The notes under the pieces are model-generated. The model was not told the origin of the DNA, made no database searches, and was given only the letters and a program-made list of their open reading frames with translations. Below, piece after piece: positions 1-12,200 of a stretch of 64,000 bases of DNA. The stretch covers positions 39,669,585-39,733,584 of the forward strand of contig CM068580.1 in NCBI GenBank assembly GCA_035048485.1, given 5' to 3'. A program made the position numbers and the translations under genes. The stretch is from Pteria penguin (taxonomy: Eukaryota; Mollusca; Bivalvia; Pterioida; Pteriidae). The first letter of the stretch is position 1. Every line of letters begins with the position of its first letter.

Positions 1-93
1 TTTGAGACATAGTCCCTCAGTTGGAGGTTTGTGCCTGTATACAATGTTTGAGAAACTACATGCATGTAAAAATATATGTCTATATATTTAAAG

Positions 94-278
94 GAAGTAC
101 AATGAAAGACAAATTAAAGAAATGGAAAGAAGAAAAGGAGAAAAAGAAAAGACAGGAAGCACTTGAAAGGGCAAAATCTAAGCCTTTCATTATCAAAACA
201 CGAGTGGAACACAAAGAGGATGCAGTCTTAATTAAAAAAGAAAATATTTCTGAAAAGAGATCTGGCTCCTTAATTACG
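94..278 (+). CDS. DLGAP5: DLGAP5 exon (first in window)
   Basis: It encodes a very basic and acidic charged helix, 'KKWKEEKEKKKRQEALERAK', like the N-terminal microtubule-binding coiled coil of HURP. It ends in phase 0 at a GTAGAT donor after 278. The acceptor is weak: AG at 92-93 or at 96-97 would both work, so the left border is uncertain by a few bases. ATG at 102 lies inside the exon; the upstream part of the gene is outside the window, so that ATG need not be the start. Confidence 0.75.
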
Positions 279-3200
279 GTAGATTATGTAATAGGCAGAC
301 ACATACAGATATATTATATTTTACATTGTATTAAAAAGCCAGTGTGGCCTAATGGATAAGGCACTCGGCTTGTGATCGAGAGGTCCTGGGTTTGACTCCC
401 GTCCTGGGCAAACTGGTGTTCTTTCTTTCGGATGAGACAGTAAAAACTGAGGTCCCGTGTCACGGTGGGCGTGGCATTTTAAAGATCCTCACTGCTGCGG
501 ATGGGTCCGTTGCAAAGGTCTAAATTTGTATGCAATGTATCAGGTAGATGCCATCACCATATACGTGAAATAATCATTGAGTGACGTAAAACAATATTCA
601 ATTAATCATTGTATTAAAATATTGTATAAGATCTTACTAAACTTTGGGGAAGTATTGGATGAGTGTAGCATTTTATCTAAAGCAAAATAGCATGGTGCCG
701 CGCCATGCCCTTTTTATGCGGCGCCATGCTCTTTTTTCCCCTAAGTTATTATTTTAGGAGATTAAAGAAGATCGATCTTCATTCACGTAATATGAAACCC
801 TCAAAAAGATCGTTATTTACAGGACCAGTATATTACGAATATCGCTTCGTGCATGCCCTATTTAACACTTTCCGCACATTACGTAATTGTCTAAGTCAGC
901 TGTTTGACCCGCCAAATATCAGCCGTAACCTGCGTACTGCACTGCCTGCTATTTTTCGGGTGTTAATTGGGGGATTTTAATCATTGTTACCTTCTTAAAT
1001 TTAGATTAGGCTACATCCGTACACGAACAGGGTTTGACACAGTTGTTTGAATGCAGAAATAATGATTTTGCACATCTGTTTTCAGTCAGATATTAAAGAA
1101 AATTAAAGGATGTTTGTCCCTCAAAAGCAATTATTCGAGGATTATACGAAAAGTAAAACATTTAATGAAGAGTGACTGTAATTGATATGTCGTCTCTGAA
1201 TATCTTATTACCGAATTGGTTTACATAGCTGGTCACGATCTCTTAATAGAAGCTTCACTCATACAAACAAAAACTACCCATTTTAAATGCCTTACTTAAT
1301 ATATATATATATATATTATTTAACTAATTTTCTCAATTTGACACCAAATATTTAGGATCTGCTCTCCACATTTCCTCTGATAAGTTTGAACACTGTTGAG
1401 TAATTCCGGCGAAAATGATATTTCAGAATATCTTTTATCATTTGATACAACAATATCAACACAAGTAGTTGCAACAAAAGGAGCAAAAAACTCTCAAAGT
1501 GTATTCATACTATCAGACGTGTCATTTACTACCTGTAAGTCAATAAATGTGAATGAACATTAACTGTTATAAATTATTACTATTATTTATGTACTTTGAA
1601 CTGAGACAATCACTTGGTCTTGGGTCAGCAATTCATTTACAAAGATCGTCATATAAAGCAATCACAAAAGTAACTAATAAGGTAAAGGAGACAGATACAC
1701 TTTATATTTTCCATTAATGTTTCCAGCAATTTCCATCAAGATTTTGACTTTGAATTATTCAAACATCAATCACACTTCCTACATGTAGCAGATCCAGGAA
1801 TTTATTTGTGAAGGAAAATTGGGTGGATTGGGGAGGCTGAGAGAACTTTTTGTTTTGCTAGTAGCAAATTGTTTTCTTTATTTTCATCAAAATATTGGTC
1901 AGGTTAATTTAAAATTCATTTCAACCTAGAAATTACAACTGCACATCAATGACATATAAACTTGTCTATAAGTCCTTCTGCACATGCATATTTCTAGATC
2001 CCACATTACATTATCTTTAATAACACCATCTTTACAGCTAAAATAGTGGCATGTCATTCAAATATTTAACTTAATATGTAAAAAATAATGATACATGTAA
2101 AGACTGTTTAAGGTACAATTATAAAACTTGCATTATGTCATTTTGCCAGTAATAGACAGAAGAAGCAGTGCTGCTCTTGGAGAAGTTCAGATTAATTTAC
2201 AAGAACATGAAACAGTATAAGTTTACAAATTGGGAATGAATGCAATAGTCAAAAGTATCAATATCAAGAGGAATTATATTTCACATTTTCAAATATCATC
2301 TAAGTTAATAAAACAAAGAAATATTGCAATTTTAAACTAAATTTTTGAATATATTTGGTGACAAAAGTCGCTAAATTATGTGCCCTTTTTACCAAATACC
2401 ACGTTAAAAAGTGCCCTTTTGATGGAGAAATTTGTGTGCCCTTTTTGAATCCTAGATTTAACACTAGAGTGGTTGAGTTGAATTGTTAGATCTTAAGTTT
2501 TGTTTGATGGGTTTCATTACCCGGAACATGAAGTAATTAAGTATGCTTAGTGCTTTATACACCCCTCACTACCTGCTACATTGTAACATGTATAGCAAAG
2601 GTGCTCTGCAGTAAATTGAGATATATACACTGTGAATAGGTAATACTGTCACATTATAAGGTGTAACACTCCTGAATGTAGGGTTTTTCAGATTTGCATT
2701 TTGCAATGATGTCTCCTGAAGTTGGGTTAAAGTTGCATGTTCATGTATGTAAGTTGCAGTTCAAGTGTTTTGGAGAAAATACACAAAACAAAGCAGAAAT
2801 ATTACAAAAAGCATAGTGAGAATTCTTGTATACTATAAATTTAACTGTGCTTGTCAACATCAATGCAGAAAGACATGGTGTTAAAAAACATGGTGAATTG
2901 AGTAATTTCTACATGAATGCCTGAATAAAGGCACATCATGTTTTGTGTTAAAATTACAGAGCACCTAGACTGTATTGTATTCACTTAATTATATTTTGAT
3001 GCACTATTTTTGTTTGATACTTCCGAGAAATATACCTGAAAATTTGCATTTCAAGAATATTTACAATGTATTGTATGTAGAGTTGGTTATTAATCAAACC
3101 TGAAAAGAAATTTTAGGAATTGTTAATTTAAGGATATTTCTAAGAATTACTGTAATGTTTGTATTTATTAATCTCATCTAGGAATTTGAAGATGAATTGG

Positions 3201-6200
3201 TATGTGTATATGTACATTGTAAATGATTGATTCTTCACCTTATATTTAAGCAGAAAAAAGCACCTTCAACAGCGGATAAGAATGTACATCATGGTCAGAT
3301 GAACTCAGCAGCAAAATTATTAAGACCAAAACAAACTAGTCATATTCATAACAAAGAAAACAATCCAGCAAAGGTTAGATTTTAAAGATTATGAGCTCTA
3401 TTTTTCATTTAAGTAAGCAGTTCTTTCAAGGCTCGACATTAACTTTTTGTGACAGTTGTCCTGTCAGACAGGTCGTTCCAAACATTAACTGTCCAAATGT
3501 GAAATACACCTGTCCAAGATTTTTTTTTTCAAATGAAATTAAGATTCAGTATATAACCATTAAAGAATGAAAAAAATTTTCAGCTCAGCTTTTGAAATGA
3601 GTGGGAACTTATGCTGTCACCCTCTCGGCATCTGTGTTCATGCCGACGTTCATGATGTTAAGTAGTTTCGTATCTTTAAAATCAGGATATTCAAATTTAC
3701 CCCAATGATGCATCTAGATTCAGATGCTGTGACCGAAGAATTTCGGTTTATTTAGCAGGTTTAGTAGATTCTTATATTAATGATCAGAAGTTTCATTTCT
3801 TCTATGAGGTATAGGATGTTCAAACTTTCACCAATGATATATTTATCTGTGTATAGGAGGAGTCTAGTTTCATATGTTGTGTCTGACCTATAGTGGAGAT
3901 AATATACCGGGTATCTTTATACCTTGTCCAGATAATAATTTCTCTATACCTACTTGAATGTAAAAGAATAATACTACATGTATCAGTCAAAACCCATCAG
4001 GTGGGCTTTGTAATCTTTGATTTCACTACAATGTATGTTATAATATGGCACTTCATAGTGACTGTTGTATAATCTGGATCATCTGGGCACTTAAGTGTGG
4101 GGTTATTTTTTTCAATCACTTTGAAGACAAAGATGAGGCTTCCTTATGACAATGTCTTTTATAGTGACATTATTTGTTTTAATAGTGAGATGTATATTTA
4201 TTACAAAACAATATCGACATGTTTAAAGCGGATGTATTTTGAGTTTTATGAATGCTCTGATTCTACCTGTCTGACAAGCATATCTACCTGTTCCGGACAA
4301 TCGTTAGTGTTGAGCCTTGTCTTTTACATATTTTGTAATCCATAAATTTAAAAGTGTAATTGTCGATGATCTGATGTTCATTAAGTCATTTCTCATTTTT
4401 GATGGCAACCTTTCTTTAGATACTTTCCTTTTTATTTTAAACAGAATTTCATGTTGCCTAAAAATATCACAATATTGTATAATTTGTCTTACTGAGTTAT
4501 CTGATTAACATAACTAATCAATCTTCAGAAAAATTTGGATGTGCTAAAACCAGCTGTCAGGTCATCTCGTGTAACTCGCTCCTCTGCCACAAATGTTACA
4601 AAATCTGATAGTTCAAAGACAAAAACAGGTAAACAGCGATGTTGAAAAGTTTTTAAAAAATGGCAATAATTTTCAATGACTTTGACAATTTTGTTGGTCC
4701 TGACAAAATGTAGAGACCATATTAGAATTTTGTCAATCTACAGTGTTCTGTTTAAGGTTTATTTTTTCAATTGTCTTATCAACATCAAAGTGACCATTCA
4801 GAATTCAGTAAAAAAGAAAAAAACATTCACTTACCAGAAATACAGTCAAACATTGATATACACATGTCGAACACTGATATCTCGAATACCCGGGATATCT
4901 CAAAGCCGAGCGTCGGTCCCGAAAAAATTCCTTCATAATATGATTAAATTCACCCAGGATGTGTCGAACACTGATGTGTAGAATACCATGCTTATCTCAT
5001 ACATTTTCAAGTCCTGAAGTTCTTATTTACCTGGTTTATCTCGAAGTTTGCTTCTTTTTCCCCTTGACGTCTTTCCTAGTTGACAGTTTGCGCGCACGGT
5101 TTGATCAATTGACTGTGTCGGTCTACAATGTAGAAAGCGCAGTATTTACACAATCCATGAAGTCCATTCATATCTTGTTATTTATACTAATTGCTACCAC
5201 ATGATGATAGCTTATTGAATTTTACCTTGCAATTAAAGAAATAACGTTAACTCATTTTTTTTACCTGCATTTATTTAAAGATAACTCTTTACATTGTTCA
5301 TTAATCTATCTTTATTTCGTATCCATGTGTATGTATGTGTATTTAATGCAAAGTAATAGTAGGCTTGATGTGTTTTGAATAAAATAAAATTATGACAAGT
5401 TTCTTCACCTCGTCTTATGCATCAGTCCATCCTTGGTTTAACGTATAGTATACGACAGTAATGTCCAGTATTGAATTTAACATACAAAATTACTGAGAAC
5501 CAAACATGAAGTTTTCAGTTTTGGAATATATTTTCTTTATATAAATAAAAGATATGATGAAATTTAGATTAATTATTTTGTAACTATGTACATTGACGTG
5601 TATTTCTTGATAAATACTATAACATTAACAATCACATGTGTCAAATGTACCGGCGTATGTTAACAACTTCAAAATTTGTGATCATAAACTCGAAATTTGG
5701 ATATCTCAAACTAGGGATATCTGGAAGTATTTTCCACGGTCCCTCCGACTTTGAGATATCAAGGTTTGATTGTATTTTCATTATTTAAAAAAAAAAAGAA
5801 AGAAAAAAAAGAAGGAATCTCAAAGCTTATACATGTGCTTTATTTCAGTGGAGTTATTTTCATCTCCTGTTTTGGATATATATGTCGTGATTAATCTAGT
5901 CATCATTTAATATGTTTTTTAAAGATATATCAATTACAAATGAATTCTGCTCTCGTTAGAATATATCCAGTAGAGCTAGAGCTGTCCTAACAGGACAAAT
6001 ATCCCCCATGGCAACAAAGTTGAAACATGTAATAATTCATCCCAAGATGCATCACTGGTATAAGTGTAATGGATGTCCCACTTGTACATTTTGAGGTACA
6101 TGTATAATGAATGAAAACAATCTGATTTGTGTGCACTCTGACCTTGACCATGTAGATATGTCTTTGGTTAAATTTCATTACACATCCTTGGGTCATGGAC

Positions 6201-9200
6201 AACAATTGTGTAAATTATAGTCTTCCAGCAACGTAACAGGAAGAAGTTATGGCCTAGACAAGAATTCTGGCTATGTGTGCACTGTGACATTGGCATTGTA
6301 GATATAACCTTGGTTCACAGTAATGACACACTCTTAGGTCATGGACAATAATTTATATTATCTCCCTCGAAATTAAAAGGAAGAAGTTATGACTCGGACA
6401 AGAATTCTGGCAATGTATGCACTGTGACCTTGACCTTGTAGATATGACCTTGGTTCAAGGTCATGACACACCTTTAGGTCATGGACAACAATTGTATAAA
6501 ATTTGATCTCCATCCAAAATAAAAGGAAGAAGTTATTGCCCATTATGGCCAAGTTTCATGGATGGACAGACAGACACGGTGAAATGTTATCCAGATCCAA
6601 ACGTAGCAGTGAGGAGTTATGGCCTGGACAAGGATTATGACAACTGTTCACTCTAACCTTGACCTTGGAGATATGATCTTGAGTCAAGGTCATGACACAT
6701 CCTTGGGTCATGGACAACAATTATGTGAAATATTATCCAGATCTGATAAGTGGGTAAGAAGTTATGGCCTGGACAAAAATGTTTGCTATGTGTGCACTGT
6801 GACCTTGATCTTGAAGATAGGACCATGGGCCAAGATCATCATCATGTAAAACAGTTGTGTGTAATTTTGTCCAGATCGGACAAGGGGATAAGAAGTTATG
6901 GCCAGGATAAATGATGGGCTGTATCCCTAAATGAATGACCTTTACCCTGTTTCTTCATGGTATGCATGCTCATTCAAGCAATAAAGCTTTTGTGATGTAT
7001 CTTGGATGAATTATTGCATGTTTCAACATTGTTGCCGCGGGGAGTATTTGTTCCGTTTGGACAACTTTCGTTTTAAATATAGATTCCTCAGGATCAGAGC
7101 TTTCATATACAGTGTTGCTCCGTTAATCCGGGCTCCATTTATCCGGAAAATCCACTTTCCGGACAAGAAAGTGTGGGAACAGATTTCCCAAATGATATTT
7201 TGATCCGGAAATCCGCGTTCTGGATCTGGACAAGGAAATACGGGTACGAAATTCCAAAAGTACGTAAAATTTGCTCCAATAATCCAGATAAAATTTTGCT
7301 TTCCGGACGAAGTTGTAGCTTATAACTGCAGTTTAATTAATACCCAAAGCTACACTGCTTATCTCCTCTCTGCGCTGATGGATTGTTTGTTTAACAATTA
7401 AAAGATGCGTTTACCTGGTCACCTACCTATGATATGTTAATTACCTATCCAATTAAGAATTGACCGCTTGTGGTGTAGTCAAATGTCATATTAGCGGTCA
7501 ATGATGATTGCTTTTTAATGAGTCAGTACACGCTCACACCAGAAATGAAGATTACTGTTACTTGAATGATAGTAAATAAAAGTAAATTGCCGACTTCGCA
7601 GCTTACATTGTTAATCAAATATTGGGGCTTTAAATTGTAACCAAACTTTAGGTACCATCACTCTTCTGTCGGAGATCGATAACATATCCTTACTTAGTGC
7701 TAATCAGTGCTCATTACATTATTTTGTAGAGAAGTTTTAACTTTTAGTTATTCTTCTGTTTAATAGTCATAGAAAGTTTTTTAAATATGAACATTGTATA
7801 AATTTATTCGGACATATTTTCTTTTCAATTCTAAATTTGTATGACACAGCAGGACGTTAGATAAACACTCGGATCGCGATAGAAGTGAAATTAATTAGTC
7901 AAGCGTGAGGTATATATAAAGGCGGCTGTCAACATTTGAATTGAGGACAAAAAGTTGAAAAATCATGCAGGTTTCAGAAGTTTGGCAGAATTTCATGTAC
8001 AATTTACTAAAGATGTTAATATGTTAATTACGTAATACATATATATTTACTCGTATGCAAATTAAACGCATGTAAGGATTATCACTTTTGCTTTATCGTG
8101 AACTGTATACACCCTTCTTTCTTCAAGAAATAAGAATCTTTGACATCTAATGTACCGGTACTATGGTCCGGTAATCTGGAAAATCCGTTTATCCGGACCA
8201 ATCGGTCGAGAACAAACGTGTCCGGATAAGAGCATCACTGTAGTACCATGACTTATGATCTGGTGACCTTGAGCTTTAACTTTGACCTAATTTCCAAACA
8301 CTTTTGAACCATAAAGGATACAGCTTTTTATATTTCTCATTATATAGATTCCATATGACAGTAGCTTACATTTTGCACCCTTGATTTTGTGGTATTTACA
8401 TTGATATTTGACCTAGGTTTTACTTTATTATAATATAGTCGACTCCCGTTTACTGGAACAGAGATAACTTGAATTTCTTGATAACACAAACTGATCTAAA
8501 AGTTCCAATTAAATTTCCTATATTTTCTGGTATTTTCACTCCTGATATCTCGAATTCAGATGAGTGGAATTTTCAATAAGTGAAACTAACTTTAAAGTCC
8601 TATTATCCATAATCATGCATATTTATACCCCCTGCAAACAAAGTTTAACAGATGTTAATATCAAACAAACAAAGTATTGTCTTGAGATAAGTGTTAATAA
8701 AAAAAGTAATAAAGTCTGCAATGAAGTGTACATTGACCATTAAATCGGCCTGGAAGATTACATAACCAATGGAGATCCAGCACTACAGATATCCTGTTAC
8801 CTACCTGACCTTTTAATTTCAGTTATTCAATATGTTTGTATAATTATTGAAATGTGGTAATAATGGCGATATGTGTAGTTTGGATTGCTGAATTGTTATG
8901 CAGTTACCGTAATCACTGGTGTACATGTCTAATGCACACTTTCTTTCGAAATTTCTGCTGTCGATTTTGTATGTGTGCAATGTGTAAAGGATTAAAAGAT
9001 ATAACAAATTTTCTTTCTAACAAAACGTAAGAATGTCAATCTAAATGTGATTGGTGAACTTTCAGCAAGTGCTCTGATAACAAGGAAATTAATTGACCAT
9101 CGTAATATTTAATACCTACTGCAGACATGTGAAAAATAATCAGTAATGTATTCAACAAGTTTCATTTAAAGGTGCAATTAAAATTGGAAAATTAGACATA

Positions 9201-12200
9201 ATGTTCGGGAGTGTAGAAAACCATCATATATATACAATATAGCTTTATGTAAACTATAAATCTTACAAACTCATACGTTAATGTCGCTGATTGTTAACTT
9301 TTTGTTTTGTTAACTAGAAATATTTTATATGATCTGTTCGAGTTATCCAGAGTTGACTGTATTCTATTCTCATTAAAACTCATACTTCACACAGATAAGT
9401 TCAACCTGTATTAAGTATGTTTTTGGTAGTTTCTTACATTTTTTTATGTTGTATATTATAGAAAAGTTTTCAAGAACTTCAAAGCAAGTTGTAAACACAG
9501 CTCAAATGCCAAAAGGAAGCAGAAATAAAACTGAAATGTCACAGAGTCAAGAAACCAGATCTGTTGGACTGAATTTAGCCAAAGTGAATACAATGAGGGG
9601 TGAAAGGTTGCAGTCATTTGCACCAGAGGATTATACATTTACTGCTCCTTCAAATCTGAAGTCATTTGTATTCAATCCCCTAAGTCCTACCAGTGCAGCA
9701 GTATTTTTAAACGATAACAATCCAGATGAGACTGCTGTGATGTTTCTTGAACAGAATTCTAAAAGGTATAGTTTCAGTCTCAGGTTTAATGCTCCTATAC
9801 TTATGATAATGGGATACAGTACAACTTCTTGTCTTTCTGTCTGTAGGTCTGTTACATGTTCATGTGCTGTCATTGCAATTTCTAGCTATTATTACCACTT
9901 CAACCCAAGATTGATATACAGTGACACATACTATGAAATAATGAATACATGGTACATTTTGTAAATTACAGGTCTTTGAACTTAAAATGTGTGAAGTATT
10001 TGTAGTTTGTACCTATCACATATTTTTATTTGTTTCTTTTACTGTAATTACCCATGTATAATGCACATTTCTTTTTTCGAAATTTCTGAAGTTGATTTCA
10101 TGGGTGCACATTATACATGGGAACTAAACCAAAGATTTTTTCCAAGGATTTGTATTTGGTGTCGATCTGACAATAGCTGCTAAAATATCAAAATGTACAA
10201 AAATCAGACCAGGAAGTTAATTTACCACAGAATTGATACACAGTCCTTCATTCTCATATGTCTGATAATTCATACAATCTATGTATTGATGTACCGGTAT
10301 TTACTAGAGTTGTACGCTTTGATATAAGTTACACTGAACATGGGCTTGATGTTTAATAAGTTGATCATGAAATTGTCAGTTATTGGTCCATTAGATACCT
10401 TTCACCTATAATTTGATACTGGCTTAGCTTGGTATCACCATCTTACAATACTTGGTCAACTGATCGCTAAGAATATTAAGTATAATGACCTATAAGGTAT
10501 GTATGTGTAACATATATCTCTTTAATTGAAGTAAAATTAATTTGTTACCGACGTATAGTAGCCATATTACTATATCCAAATGGACGAATTTTGTCAGGGA
10601 CTTACATTTATAGATATCTATATGTCCCTGAATTTTGTCCAGTTTGTAATAATTGCAGTGGGGTTTTTTTTCTTCAAATCAGGTCTGTTATAAGGATGGA
10701 AATTATATTGATTATTCCCAAAATTTGTCTAAAGTTTTCCCAAACATTGATTTTTCCGCAGTATGCAAATGGGACAAAAATTTCCCAAATGAAAAGGTAC
10801 GAGCACCTTTGAAAAATACAAAAAAAACCCTACTGAATTGCTGTGTGGAAAAACTTACAGGTTGTAAAGTGCCAGATGATTCACACGTTTGTACATTAAC
10901 AACATTTATCTTCACGGCCACTCACTAGTCACTGTTCATCGATTTTTTACCTGCACATTATATATTGGAAATAGTCTTTTTCTGGAATTTTTTTACTCAT
11001 TTTTGGGAGTGTGCATCATACACGATTAATTACGGTACATCAAACATATGTTGTATCGTTTGGATCGTTACTGTGATTTTGGGTAGTTGTCTGAATGAAA
11101 GTCTTTTAGTTTTAAAATTTATCCCAACACAATCATAAGGTAAAGGGCTAGTCTATCACTGTAAACAAACAGGCAAATTATCTACCAGTGCAAGTTTAAA
11201 GGTCTGGGAGTATTCCTTGCTATATTATAGTCTTCTGCAGTCTCTCAGCTTAGATAAACTAAGTACTTTGAGTTCTTCGGCTCATATAGAAATACAATAC
11301 AAATTCTTATATATTTCCAATGCAATATCAGTTTTTCATAAAAAAAATGAGAAATCATACTGCATACTTGCTTTTTTAGTAATATTAAACTGTAATGACT
11401 GTAGGTAGGTTAGAGTCAGATTCAGTATGTTATATTGAAGTGCTGGAAATAAAATCAACACCTGACACCTATACATCTCTTGGGATATCAGGGCTCAACA
11501 GTCTACACTGTGTTTCAGTCAATTATCCTGATAATATTTATTGATGTTGTTATGTAAACAGTGTTTCAGCATTGTGAGATATGCTATAAACATGTTTTTG
11601 AAGCCCATCATCAGGACAAGTCCACCTTTATTATGGGTTTTAAATTTAAGTTTGTAAGAATATCACTAATGTTCTTGCGTTTTGAGTATGCAATGATTGC
11701 TAAAGTATTGAATAATTTTATGCATTTTTTATCCTTTTGCAATTGCACTAGTCACCTATGTTTAATAAGTTCATAACAATAAATTGATAAAAATTTTACA
11801 GGTGTTCAACACCCAAGCGAAAGGAATCTAGTACTATGGAAGATTCTAACACAGAGACAGGTATGATTAAGTGGTCTCTTAAAGCTGTATGTATACTCTA
11901 TGTTCGCTAGTAGAGTGCATATTATAGGTAAATTTTTTCTAAATTGTTTTGATGATATATATAAGCCTAAAACATATGACAAAAGAATCCTTGCAAATGT
12001 TGTGATCAAATTCGTTGTATGAAGTGAGATATGGCTGTCTAAAACGCGATGTTTGTAAACAGAATGTTTACAACCAACTTATCACGTGATCTAATTGGAA
12101 GCTGCGTCATGGAGGGCGAGGTAAATAAACTGCGAAGTATTTTCTTTTTATTTTGATATCTCTGAGGGATTGAAGCACAAAAAAATGTTATTAACACAAA

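Noticed and set aside
705..980. 91-residue ORF with a hydrophobic start
   Set aside because: It lies in an intron, overlaps a hairpin, and has no family resemblance or splice support.
9631..9873. 80-residue minus-strand ORF
   Set aside because: It is antisense to the DLGAP5 exon at 9,462-9,765.
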